From an uncultured Bacilli bacterium (GTDB lineage Bacteria; Bacillota_I; Bacilli_A; RF39; UBA660), in the NCBI GenBank assembly GCA_947588865.1, contig CANPYQ010000030.1:1-12343 (forward strand): a stretch of 12,343 bases of DNA. The letters run 5' to 3'. Position 1 is the stretch's first letter. Every line of letters begins with the position of its first letter. Positions 1-7,063 of the stretch are shown one piece after another. Under the pieces are notes generated by a model. It saw only the letters and a list, made by a program, of their open reading frames with translations, made no database searches and was not told where the DNA came from. The translations under genes and the position numbers were made by a program.

Positions 1-1
1 T

Positions 2-73
2 TCTCGGCATAAAACAGCATTAATAGATATCATTTATTCTCGTCTTTGTTGCACTTCACTTGAAAATTTTTAA
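2..73 (+). CDS. Possible C-terminal end of an upstream protein (partial)
   Basis: A reading frame is open from the left edge and ends in TAA at 71-73, giving 23 residues that end in SLENF. This stretch uses several GC-containing codons (CGG, CGT, TGC) and is less AT-rich than the non-coding DNA after it, which fits the tail of a real gene. The strong promoter of the large RNA begins only 13 bases downstream, as expected if the gene ends here. The fragment is too short to assign to a family. It could be chance, since the opposite strand also has a short open frame. Confidence 0.35.
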   Translation, partial: SRHKTALIDIIYSRLCCTSLENF

Positions 74-85
74 AAAATTCTTAAT

Positions 86-114
86 TTGACAAAAAAGTGT
101 AAATATGATAATAT
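86..114 (+). promoter_or_regulatory. Strong sigma-A promoter of the large non-coding RNA
   Basis: The -35 box TTGACA (86-91) is a perfect consensus. It is followed by a 17-base spacer and the -10 box TAATAT (109-114), with an extended -10 TG at 106-107. This predicts transcription starting near 121, exactly where the GC-richer structured region begins. It is the best promoter match I see in the window, and the rpoD product encoded at 10560-11642 would be its natural sigma factor. Confidence 0.85.
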
Positions 115-120
115 TAGATG

Positions 121-728
121 TGTGATGGCACATTATTCTAGTCATTATATTTATTATGAAGACGGGGCTAAAAATCCGTTAAAGAGCATACCTGTGAAAC
201 TTCTTGTGCTTGCTTTAATTGCCCAAATTAGGGTGAGTGCTGGAAATGAGAATGTTGGGCATCCATAATGGCATATGTAAATGACCCACCATTCGTGGAG
301 ACCTATTGTTGTGTATGGCTGGCCTATCTTGACGGACCTTATACGAAATGGGATTAAACCTACCTTGTGGTGAAAGCTATGGGTAGTGTAGCTTGTCTTG
401 AGTGAGTAATCGGGATAATTGAATAACAAACTAGTAAATTTATAGCTAGAATCTACATAGTTTGCAATTTGAAATATTATTTGCAAAAAAGAATTAATAA
501 TAAATAGATGGTGAGGAAATCTCCTAGAGTGTTGTTAATATAGGATTTAAGTGCGTACTAAGTGGTAATCAAGTAATATAATTGGTGACAATATATTAAA
601 TTTTTTAAAGGGGAACCGCTTATTGGTAACGATGAGTAAAATTTAGGGAAATCCAACTTGACCTATGACGTAAAGTTAACTATGCTAACGCCATTTGAAG
701 TTTTGAGAATCATTTTGATTCTTTTTCT
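121..728 (+). ncRNA. ole: Large structured non-coding RNA, probable OLE RNA
   Basis: This unit of about 608 nt has its own near-consensus promoter and intrinsic terminator and no credible gene. It is clearly richer in G and C than the intergenic DNA elsewhere. Many helices are visible: TGCCCAA 220-226 with TTGGGCA 255-261; CCAC 286-289 with GTGG 295-298; CTACC 360-364 with GGTAG 382-386; CAAACTA 427-433 with TAGTTTG 458-464 (competing with TTTGCAA 461-467 / TTGCAAA 481-487); and hairpin 575-597 with a GTGA tetraloop and one bulged A. ATGGC 125-129 can pair with GCCAT 690-694, closing the whole molecule just before the terminator. OLE RNAs are about 600 nt, occur in Firmicutes, and lie beside oapA, the gene of their membrane protein partner. 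An OapA-like gene lies one gene downstream here. The OLE assignment rests on size, structure and context, not on an alignment. Other large ornate RNAs such as ROOL are the alternative. Confidence 0.75.
705..728 (+). terminator. Intrinsic terminator of the large RNA
   Basis: AGAATCA (706-712) pairs with TGATTCT (716-722), leaving a three-base T loop, and is followed at once by a T-rich run (722-728). It separates the RNA from the next gene, whose own promoter begins two bases later. Confidence 0.75.
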
Positions 729-729
729 A

Positions 730-757
730 TTGTACAAAATAAAATTTATGATATACT
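730..757 (+). promoter_or_regulatory. Promoter of the deacetylase-oapA operon
   Basis: A -35-like TTGTAC (730-735), a 16-base spacer and TATACT (752-757), with an extended -10 TG at 749-750, predict a start near 764. The start codon is at 774 and the ribosome site GGTGAT at 765-770, so the leader would be only about ten bases. The promoter is wedged between the RNA terminator and the gene. Confidence 0.7.
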
Positions 758-773
758 ATTAGTAGGTGATTTT

Positions 774-2030
774 ATGAAAAAAAAAGCTTTTTTAATATTA
801 ATAGCAGTTCTGCTAATTATAATTTTAATTATATCAATATTATATTTAAATAATAAAAATGAAAAAAATAATATAATAAAAGATAAAATTGATGCTATTG
901 AAGAAATAAAAAAGCATTATAGTAAATATGTGCTTACAAACAAAGAAACAAATCTTTATAAAAAAGAAAATGACAAATATATAGGAGCAGGGAAAATAAA
1001 TAGTAATGTTGTTATCAGATTAGACAAAGCAGATATAACATTAGATACCAAGTATTTTTATATACCAGATTTAGAATTATATATTGACTATAATAGTGTA
1101 GATCCAACAGATGAGTATATAAAAGATGATAGATATAATAATTATATTTATTTTAATAACAATATAACTACAAATAACGTAACTAGTTTTTATGATAAGG
1201 ATAATAATTTGTTATATACCATAAATCAATCATTTGATTTTAAGGTATTAATAAAAGATGATGATAGATATGGCGTAGTTTTTAATGATGAATTAGTTTA
1301 TGTAAACAGTGATGATGTATTAAATATTTATGATAATGCTAATACAGATTTAAAAAACAAATCAAAAATTAGGACATTAACATATCATTTTATATATAAT
1401 CCTGAAAAGCAAGAATGTAATCAGTCAATTTGTCAATCATTAAGTCAATTTGAGTCGCATCTAAAATATATAAGAGAGAATGATTATTTTACATTAAAAT
1501 TGGATGAATTAGAAATGTATCTTGATGGAAAACTTCAAATTCCAGAAAAAAGTATTGTGCTTACTATAGATGATGGTACTATTCTTGATGTCGATGCAGT
1601 AAAATTACTTGAAAAATATGATTCAAATGCTACACTTTTTGTAATAACTAGTTGGGTAGATCCATCACCATATAAGTCTGATAATTTAGATTTTGAATCA
1701 CATACTGATAATATGCATAATCAATATGAGTGTGCTGGATATGGAATGCAAGGTGGTGGTATTTTATGTTTGCCTGAAGAAACAGTTTTAAAAGATTTAA
1801 AGACAAGCCAAGATAAGTTAGGAGGAAGTAAATATTTTGCATATCCATTTTTTGATGTTAATGATAGGGCGATATCATTACTAAAAAAGGCAGGATTTAA
1901 TATGGCATTTATTGGACAATATGATACAGAAGGATATTCGTATCCAAATAAAACGGATAAATATAAAGTAAGAAGAATGACTATATTTTCGGATACTTCA
2001 ATGGATGAATTTATTTCATATTTGAAATGA
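774..2030 (+). CDS. Membrane-anchored polysaccharide deacetylase (CE4 / NodB family)
   Basis: This 418-residue protein probably removes acetyl groups from peptidoglycan or another surface polysaccharide outside the cell. Residues 5-25 are one hydrophobic helix acting as an uncleaved anchor or signal. Residues about 45-190 form a beta-rich extracytoplasmic region of unassigned fold, perhaps SH3-like. The NodB domain spans about 200-418: LTYHFIY (202-208), catalytic and metal motif TIDDG (264-268, versus the usual TFDDG), metal motif HTDNMH (310-315, matching H-S/T-x-x-x-H), and YFAYPF (354-359), with VRRM near 399-402. GGTGAT at 765-770, three bases before ATG, sets the start. It is the first gene of an operon with the OapA-like gene, 11 bases away. 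Four cysteines (215, 220, 320, 332) in the exported domain could form disulfides. The family assignment is firm; the substrate is inferred. Confidence 0.88.
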   Translation: MKKKAFLILIAVLLIIILIISILYLNNKNEKNNIIKDKIDAIEEIKKHYSKYVLTNKETNLYKKENDKYIGAGKINSNVVIRLDKADITLDTKYFYIPDLELYIDYNSVDPTDEYIKDDRYNNYIYFNNNITTNNVTSFYDKDNNLLYTINQSFDFKVLIKDDDRYGVVFNDELVYVNSDDVLNIYDNANTDLKNKSKIRTLTYHFIYNPEKQECNQSICQSLSQFESHLKYIRENDYFTLKLDELEMYLDGKLQIPEKSIVLTIDDGTILDVDAVKLLEKYDSNATLFVITSWVDPSPYKSDNLDFESHTDNMHNQYECAGYGMQGGGILCLPEETVLKDLKTSQDKLGGSKYFAYPFFDVNDRAISLLKKAGFNMAFIGQYDTEGYSYPNKTDKYKVRRMTIFSDTSMDEFISYLK

Positions 2031-2034
2031 GGTC
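2029..2034 (+). promoter_or_regulatory. Ribosome binding site setting the GTG start of the OapA-like gene
   Basis: GAGGTC overlaps the TGA stop of the deacetylase and lies seven bases before the GTG at 2042. No better-placed ATG is available, so this site supports the GTG start and suggests translational coupling of the two genes. Confidence 0.6.
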
Positions 2035-2041
2035 TTAAATA

Positions 2042-2593
2042 GTGAATAAAAACAAGAGAAAAAATAAAAATTTAGTTGATTATAAATGGACAATTAAAAT
2101 AGTTATAACTGCTTTTTTATTATCTATATTATTTAGTTATATATCAGAAACGGCAATTCCTAATTTAAATATATTATTTGGCATATTACTTACTCTTATT
2201 ATTGTATTCATAGGTATAATTTTTGATATGATAGGAGTTGCAGTTACAGTATCTTCTGAAGCAAAATTTCACTCTATGTCTGCTCAAAAAATTAAAGGAG
2301 CTAAAATGGCTGTTAATTTAAAGAAAAATTCGGCTAAAGTCTCTAGTTTTTGTAATGATGTAATAGGAGATATATGTGGAATTATATCGGGTTCAACAGG
2401 AACTGTTATTTCAATAAAAATAATAGAGAGTTTTAGTTTAAATAATTTAGTAATTACTTTAATTATAATGTCAATTATATCTGCCATTACAATAGGTGGT
2501 AAAGCACTAGTAAAGGGTATAGCTATGAAGAAGTGTGATAGTATATTAATTACTTTTGCTAGATTTTTAAGTATTTTTGAAAGTATCAAATGA
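2042..2593 (+). CDS. oapA: OapA-like OLE-RNA-associated membrane protein
   Basis: This 183-residue integral membrane protein has four predicted helices (about 17-34, 43-66, 111-130 and 134-153) and a lysine-rich N-terminus. Its central part, FDMIGVAVT (61-69), KFHSMSA (75-81), KGAKMAV (85-91) and FCNDVIGD (103-110), matches my memory of the OapA family, including the DxxxD pair (D106, D110) reported as conserved there. In Bacillus halodurans, OapA binds OLE RNA at the membrane, and the complex is linked to cold, ethanol and magnesium stress tolerance. The layout also resembles the transmembrane part of CNNM/CorB-type proteins. The GTG start follows the deacetylase by 11 bases, so the two are probably co-transcribed. 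A probable OLE RNA lies about 1.3 kb upstream. An unrelated small membrane protein is the alternative, but the motif block argues against it. Confidence 0.8.
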   Translation: MNKNKRKNKNLVDYKWTIKIVITAFLLSILFSYISETAIPNLNILFGILLTLIIVFIGIIFDMIGVAVTVSSEAKFHSMSAQKIKGAKMAVNLKKNSAKVSSFCNDVIGDICGIISGSTGTVISIKIIESFSLNNLVITLIIMSIISAITIGGKALVKGIAMKKCDSILITFARFLSIFESIK

Positions 2594-2601
2594 TACTTTT
2601 T
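2579..2601 (+). terminator. Intrinsic terminator overlapping the oapA stop codon
   Basis: AAGTATCA (2581-2588) pairs with TGATACTT (2591-2598), followed by a short T run. The TGA stop (2591-2593) is the start of the descending arm, so the last codons of the gene form the terminator. It ends the deacetylase-oapA operon before the obgE promoter. Confidence 0.75.
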
Positions 2602-2628
2602 AATCTGTTATTTTTTATGTTTTTATTG

Positions 2629-2650
2629 TATAATAGGTATTGGTGATATT
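2629..2650 (+). promoter_or_regulatory. obgE promoter with very short leader and GGTGAT site
   Basis: A perfect -10 TATAAT (2629-2634) is followed seven bases later by GGTGAT (2642-2647), three bases and the ATG at 2651. The expected start near 2641 leaves a leader of about ten bases. The -35 region (around 2605-2610) is weak. Confidence 0.65.
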
Positions 2651-3922
2651 ATGTTTATTGATGAAGTTGTAATAGATTTGATTGCCGGTCGTGGTGGTAA
2701 TGGATGCATGGCATTTAGAAGAGAAAAATATATAGAAATGGGTGGACCATATGGAGGAAACGGAGGAAATGGTGGAAACATTATTTTTGAAGTAGATGAG
2801 GGATTAAATACATTAATAGATTTAAGGTATAAAAAAATATATAAGGCAAAATCAGGGGAACACGGTGAAGGTAAGGGATGTAATGGTAAAAATGCAGAAG
2901 ATCTTATTATAAAGGTTCCAATAGGCACTGTCATTACTGATATGGATAGTAATCTTATAATAGGTGATTTAATAAAAAAAGGTGATAGAGTTATTGTGGC
3001 TCATGGAGGACGTGGAGGCCGTGGAAATATGGCTTTTGCAACTCGTAATAATCCTGCTCCTGCATTTTGTGAAAATGGTGAACCTGGAGAAGAAAAAAAA
3101 GTTAAAGTTGAACTTAAGTTATTGGCAGATGTAGGTCTTGTAGGTATGCCAAGCGTTGGGAAAAGTACTTTTATTAGTAAAGTAAGCGCTGCTAAACCAA
3201 AAATAGCTGCTTATCATTTTACTACTCTAATTCCTAACCTCGGAGTTGTAAAAACGAAGGATAATAGATCGTATGTAATAGCTGATTTACCAGGTTTGAT
3301 TGAAGGAGCATCACTTGGGGAAGGATTAGGTGATAAATTTCTAAAACATATTGAAAGGACAAGAGTTATTGCTCATATAATTGACATGTCTGGTTTAGAA
3401 GGAAGAAATCCTATAGATGATTATAAAATAATTAATAAGGAGTTAGAAAATTTTAATAAACAATTGATTAATAAGCCACAAATCGTAATAGCTAATAAAA
3501 TGGATGTACCATCAGCAAAAGAAAATTTAGAAAAATTTAAAAAGCAAGTTGATTGTGATGTTTATCCAATAAGTGCTGCTACTTCAGACGGAATAGAAAT
3601 TGTCTTAATTAAATTAGCTGATATGTTAGAACAAATTGAAAAAAAACCTTTATACGAAGAAGAAAAATATGAAAGTCATGTTCTTTATAAGTTTAAAAAA
3701 GAACAACCATTTAAAATATTTAAAGAAGATAATGTCTTTGTAGTTGCTGGTGAACAAATTGAAAAATTATTAAAAATGACATGGTTTTCTAGCGATGAAG
3801 CTTTTCAGAGATTTTCTAAAAAATTAAGAAAACTTGGTATAGATGATAAGTTAAAAGAGATGGGTATAAGAGAAGGCGATACTGTCAGAATTTTAGATTA
3901 TGAATTCGAATATAAAGATTGA
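2651..3922 (+). CDS. obgE: GTPase Obg/CgtA
   Basis: This 423-residue essential GTPase acts in 50S ribosome assembly and stress signalling in the cytoplasm. The glycine-rich Obg domain covers about 1-158, with repeated GGxGG stretches at 31-43 and 119-125. The G domain (about 159-330) has P-loop GMPSVGKST (165-173), TTL in switch I (191-193), DLPGLIEGA (212-220), NKMD (282-285) and SAA (308-310). The C-terminal OCT domain, typical of Gram-positive Obg, spans about 340-423. Length and all motifs are normal. It appears to be transcribed alone from its own promoter; the rplU-rpmA genes that often precede obgE are not adjacent. An 84-base gap separates it from comEA, and I see no convincing terminator in it. 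Confidence 0.97.
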   Translation: MFIDEVVIDLIAGRGGNGCMAFRREKYIEMGGPYGGNGGNGGNIIFEVDEGLNTLIDLRYKKIYKAKSGEHGEGKGCNGKNAEDLIIKVPIGTVITDMDSNLIIGDLIKKGDRVIVAHGGRGGRGNMAFATRNNPAPAFCENGEPGEEKKVKVELKLLADVGLVGMPSVGKSTFISKVSAAKPKIAAYHFTTLIPNLGVVKTKDNRSYVIADLPGLIEGASLGEGLGDKFLKHIERTRVIAHIIDMSGLEGRNPIDDYKIINKELENFNKQLINKPQIVIANKMDVPSAKENLEKFKKQVDCDVYPISAATSDGIEIVLIKLADMLEQIEKKPLYEEEKYESHVLYKFKKEQPFKIFKEDNVFVVAGEQIEKLLKMTWFSSDEAFQRFSKKLRKLGIDDKLKEMGIREGDTVRILDYEFEYKD

Positions 3923-3970
3923 TTAAATTCAATTTTTTTTCTTAAAGAAGGATTTAATTATTAATATAAG

Positions 3971-4001
3971 TATAATATATATAGGAAAATCACTAGAAAG
4001 G
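3971..4001 (+). promoter_or_regulatory. Possible -10 box and ribosome binding site of comEA
   Basis: TATAAT (3971-3976) lies 30 bases before the comEA ATG, and AGAAAGG (3995-4001) is a good ribosome binding site five bases before it. No -35 box is recognisable, so comEA may instead be read through from obgE. Confidence 0.4.
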
Positions 4002-4006
4002 TTCAA

Positions 4007-4687
4007 ATGGATAAAATAAAATATTATTTTGGGAAATATAAAGTAATTATAATATTGTTTATTGTGTTAATTATATTGGGAATTAGTATCGTTTCAAACA
4101 TAATTGAAAAAGATGATGCAACTGTTGATGAGGAATTAATTGAAGAAAAAGTTAAAGAAAATAAAGATATAGAAAGTAGCACAAAAGAAGACAATAAGAT
4201 AGTTGTGGATGTTAAAGGAATGGTAGTAAATCCAGGAGTATATCAAATTGATAAAAATTCTAGGGTATTAGATGCTATAAAATTAGCTGGTGGAGTATCG
4301 GATGAAGGTAATACACAATATTTAAATTTAAGTAAAAAAATAACGGATGAGATGGTTATAATAGTTTATTCAAATGAAGAAATAAAAAAATTTGAACAAA
4401 GTAATGAAAAAATAGTTTATATAGAAAAAGAATGTGAATGTCCTGATAATATAAATGATGCTTGTATAGGTGAGAAATCAAAAGATTCAAATAATAATTT
4501 AATTTCTATAAATATAGGTACTTTGGAGGAACTTATGACATTACCTGGTATAGGGGAATCTAAAGCTAGATCGATAATAGAATATAGGGAAAAGAATGGT
4601 GAGTTTAAAACTTTAGAGGAACTTATTAATGTATCAGGAATTGGGGAGTCTGTTTATTCAAAAATTAAGGATAATATTAAACTCTAA
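4007..4687 (+). CDS. comEA: Competence DNA receptor ComEA
   Basis: This 226-residue membrane-anchored receptor binds double-stranded DNA outside the cell and delivers it to ComEC. A single N-terminal membrane helix (about 11-32) is followed by an acidic and lysine-rich linker (34-63). An SLBB domain (about 65-121) contains VDVKGMVVNPGVY. A paired helix-hairpin-helix domain (about 166-226) contains LPGIGESKA (179-187) and VSGIGESVY (209-217), the DNA-binding hairpins. The start follows AGAAAGG. The linker between SLBB and HhH holds three close cysteines (143, 145, 153), which is uncommon for an exported protein. Its end overlaps comEC by 59 bases. The comEB gene found between comEA and comEC in Bacillus is absent. 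Confidence 0.93.
   Translation: MDKIKYYFGKYKVIIILFIVLIILGISIVSNIIEKDDATVDEELIEEKVKENKDIESSTKEDNKIVVDVKGMVVNPGVYQIDKNSRVLDAIKLAGGVSDEGNTQYLNLSKKITDEMVIIVYSNEEIKKFEQSNEKIVYIEKECECPDNINDACIGEKSKDSNNNLISINIGTLEELMTLPGIGESKARSIIEYREKNGEFKTLEELINVSGIGESVYSKIKDNIKL
4615..4620 (+). promoter_or_regulatory. Ribosome binding site within comEA that supports the comEC start
   Basis: AGAGGA lies eight bases before the ATG at 4629, inside the second helix-hairpin-helix repeat of comEA. It supports a 59-base overlap. A near-identical GGAGGAACTTATG in the first repeat (from about 4527) shows that the site is partly a by-product of the LEEL codons, so a later comEC start (ATG 4710) cannot be excluded. Confidence 0.5.
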
Positions 4688-6683
4688 TTTATTTTTAATT
4701 ATATTAATTATGATTACTTTTATAGTTGTTAATTATAATTTAAATAATGTAAATAGTAATTATAATATTAATACGAAAAAAATAATAGGAACAGTAGTAG
4801 AACATAAAAAGTATAATGATAAAAATATTATTACAGTTCAAGGTAAAGAGAAGATATTAGTTTATTATAATAAAAACATAAATATAAATTTAGGTGATAA
4901 AGTTCAAATAACTGGAATATTATCACCAATAGAATCTAATACTATTTTCAATTTATTTAATTATAAAAATTATATGTTAAGTAAAAAAATTTATTTTGTA
5001 GCAAATGCTGATAATATATTTGTTATAGAGAAAAATAAAAATATTTTATATAAATTTAAAACATATTTAATAAATAGGATAAATAAACTGAAAGGGTTCA
5101 ATTATTTAAAGGTATTTATACTTGGTGATAATAGTGATATTGATATTAAAACTTATCAAATCAATGGTGTAAGTCATTTATTTTCTATAAGTGGAATGCA
5201 TATAACACTTTTATCTAGTATAATTTTATTAATATTAAATAAATTAAAGAAAAGTAATATAAATTATATATTTGTGATAATATTTTTAATATTCTATTCT
5301 TTTTTAACTAACTTTACGCCATCAGTTACACGGGCTACTATGTTATTTATATTCACTTTTTTTAACAGGGTATTCAATTTAAAAGTATCAACCATAAAAA
5401 TACTTATAATTATATTATGTTTTAACTTAATATTCAATCCCTTTAACATATATAATGTGGGTTTTAAATTTTCCTATGTGATTTCATTTTATTTAATATG
5501 TTTTAGCGGACTTATTAATAGTTATAAAAATTATATATTCAAAATTTTTATAACTTCAATAATTTCATTTTTATCAAGTATACCAATACTTATAAATAAT
5601 TATTTTAGTATAAATATAATGACTATAATAAATAATATTATATTTGTACCTATAGTATCAGTTATTTTATTCCCACTTTCTTTGATAGTATTAATTTTTA
5701 ATAAACTGGATTTCTTATATAAATTTATTGTAGACATAATGGAAAATATATCGATATTTATAAGTAATTATAAAGTAGAAATAATAATGTGTAAAGTGAA
5801 TATATTTGTTATAATTTTATATTATCTAATTATAACATTTGTGCTTTTTATGATTTATAAAAAAAAATATCAGTACTTAATTTTAATATTAGTTTTAATT
5901 TTTATACATCATAATATAAACTATATAAGGAATAATCCTTATGTAACATTTATTGATGTAGATCAAGGTGATAGTGCGCTAATACATTTACCATATAATA
6001 AAGGAGATATATTAATTGATACAGGTGGATCATATAATTATGATATATCTACAGATGTTATAAAGTATTTAAAAAGTAATGGTATTAACAATATAGATTA
6101 TTTGATATTTACACATGGTGACTATGATCATATGGGTAGCAGTATTAATTTAATTAATAAATTTAAAGTAAATAAGGTTATATTTAATAATAATGAATAC
6201 AATTCTTTGGAAATGTCATTAATCAAAGTATTAGAAAGCAAAAAAATTAAGTATTATAACTATATAAAAGAATTAAAAATTGGAAATAATAAATTAATTT
6301 TTTTAAATACAAGAATATATGATAGTGAGAATGATAGTAGTAATGTAATATATTTTAATTACAATAACTATAAATTTTTATTTATGGGAGATGCAGGAAT
6401 TGAAAAAGAAAAAGATATATTGAAAAAATACAATTTAAAGAATATAGATTTTTTTAAAGTAGGTCATCACGGATCTAAAACAAGTAGTAGTAAAGATTTT
6501 ATTAATCAAATTAATCCAAGAATATCTATAATATCTGTAGGTAAAAATAATATATATGGGCATCCAAATAATAGTGTATTACAAACTTTATTTAATTCAA
6601 ATATTTATAGGACAGATTTTGATGGAAGCATTAAGATTGAACTTAACAAAAACAGTTATAATATAGTTACATGTAATTCTTAA
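4629..6683 (+). CDS. comEC: DNA uptake channel ComEC/Rec2
   Basis: This 684-residue polytopic protein forms the pore that admits single-stranded DNA during transformation. Residues 20-36 are the first membrane helix, followed by an OB-like extracytoplasmic region (about 50-135). The competence membrane domain (about 155-430) carries GVSHLFSISGMHITLL (180-195) and PSVTRATMLF (231-240). The C-terminal metallo-beta-lactamase-like domain (about 436-684) has FIDVDQGDSALI (441-452), LIDTGG (462-467), THGDYDH (495-501), MGDAG (586-590) and VGHHGSKTSS (611-620). The metal-ligand motifs look intact, consistent with the nuclease proposed to degrade the non-transported strand. The gene is extremely AT-rich, even for the window, with many isoleucine, asparagine and lysine codons. 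It is coupled to comEA by overlap and is probably followed by a weak terminator at 6712-6747. Length is slightly below typical Bacillus ComEC but all domains are present. Confidence 0.95.
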   Translation: MYQELGSLFIQKLRIILNSNLFLIILIMITFIVVNYNLNNVNSNYNINTKKIIGTVVEHKKYNDKNIITVQGKEKILVYYNKNININLGDKVQITGILSPIESNTIFNLFNYKNYMLSKKIYFVANADNIFVIEKNKNILYKFKTYLINRINKLKGFNYLKVFILGDNSDIDIKTYQINGVSHLFSISGMHITLLSSIILLILNKLKKSNINYIFVIIFLIFYSFLTNFTPSVTRATMLFIFTFFNRVFNLKVSTIKILIIILCFNLIFNPFNIYNVGFKFSYVISFYLICFSGLINSYKNYIFKIFITSIISFLSSIPILINNYFSINIMTIINNIIFVPIVSVILFPLSLIVLIFNKLDFLYKFIVDIMENISIFISNYKVEIIMCKVNIFVIILYYLIITFVLFMIYKKKYQYLILILVLIFIHHNINYIRNNPYVTFIDVDQGDSALIHLPYNKGDILIDTGGSYNYDISTDVIKYLKSNGINNIDYLIFTHGDYDHMGSSINLINKFKVNKVIFNNNEYNSLEMSLIKVLESKKIKYYNYIKELKIGNNKLIFLNTRIYDSENDSSNVIYFNYNNYKFLFMGDAGIEKEKDILKKYNLKNIDFFKVGHHGSKTSSSKDFINQINPRISIISVGKNNIYGHPNNSVLQTLFNSNIYRTDFDGSIKIELNKNSYNIVTCNS

Positions 6684-6711
6684 AAAAACAATTTATTATA
6701 TAAATGAATTT

Positions 6712-6747
6712 AACTAAATTAGAAAATCTAGTTATGTTATTTTTTTC
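6712..6747 (+). terminator. Probable comEC terminator (weak)
   Basis: AACTAAATT (6712-6720) pairs with AATCTAGTT (6725-6733), with one A-C mismatch and an AGAA loop. A run of seven T residues follows five bases later. The stem is mostly A/T, so termination would be leaky. Confidence 0.4.
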
Positions 6748-7063
6748 AGTATATATAAATATTGAAATAATTACTTATTTAAAATTTATATTTAGTCTTC
6801 CATTTAATCAATATAGAAAGTTAATTAGTTATATCTTATAATTATTTTAAATGGGTTATAAATATAAAAATAAAGTTTTATTTTTATTATAGTTTAATAG
6901 TTCTTCTTATTTATTCAACTTAAATTAAACAAATAATTTATATTAATACTTTTATAAAATTCAGAGATTTTCATTAACAAAAGTAAATAAAGTGAATATA
7001 TTATTTATGTAAGATACTAGAAAATAAAAAATCATGAATATATTTTTGATAATATAGATATAC

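Noticed and set aside
86..268. 60-codon open frame beginning in the large-RNA promoter
   Set aside because: Its start overlaps the -35 box, there is no ribosome binding site, and the region is explained by structured RNA.
154..486. 110-codon minus-strand open frame across the large RNA
   Set aside because: No ribosome site or promoter on that strand, an implausible protein with no domain, and it runs antisense through strong RNA helices with a plus-strand promoter and terminator.
121..773. Riboswitch or long 5' leader of the deacetylase gene
   Set aside because: A terminator (705-728) is followed by a separate promoter (730-757) for the gene, and the RNA is far larger than known riboswitches. 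Conditional read-through is not excluded.
2623..2934. Proline-rich minus-strand open frame over the obgE start
   Set aside because: It is the antisense shadow of the glycine-rich Obg domain.
3922..3960. Dyad ATTAAAT / ATTTAAT after obgE as a terminator
   Set aside because: The T run is inside the loop rather than after the stem, so it does not have terminator layout.
6704..6841. 45-codon open frame after comEC with hydrophobic stretches
   Set aside because: No ribosome binding site, it overlaps a terminator-like dyad, and such a frame can arise by chance in DNA this AT-rich.
6864..6887. Perfect 11-bp all-A/T inverted repeat
   Set aside because: Only A/T pairs with a two-base loop; low-complexity DNA gives such dyads easily and no function is implied.
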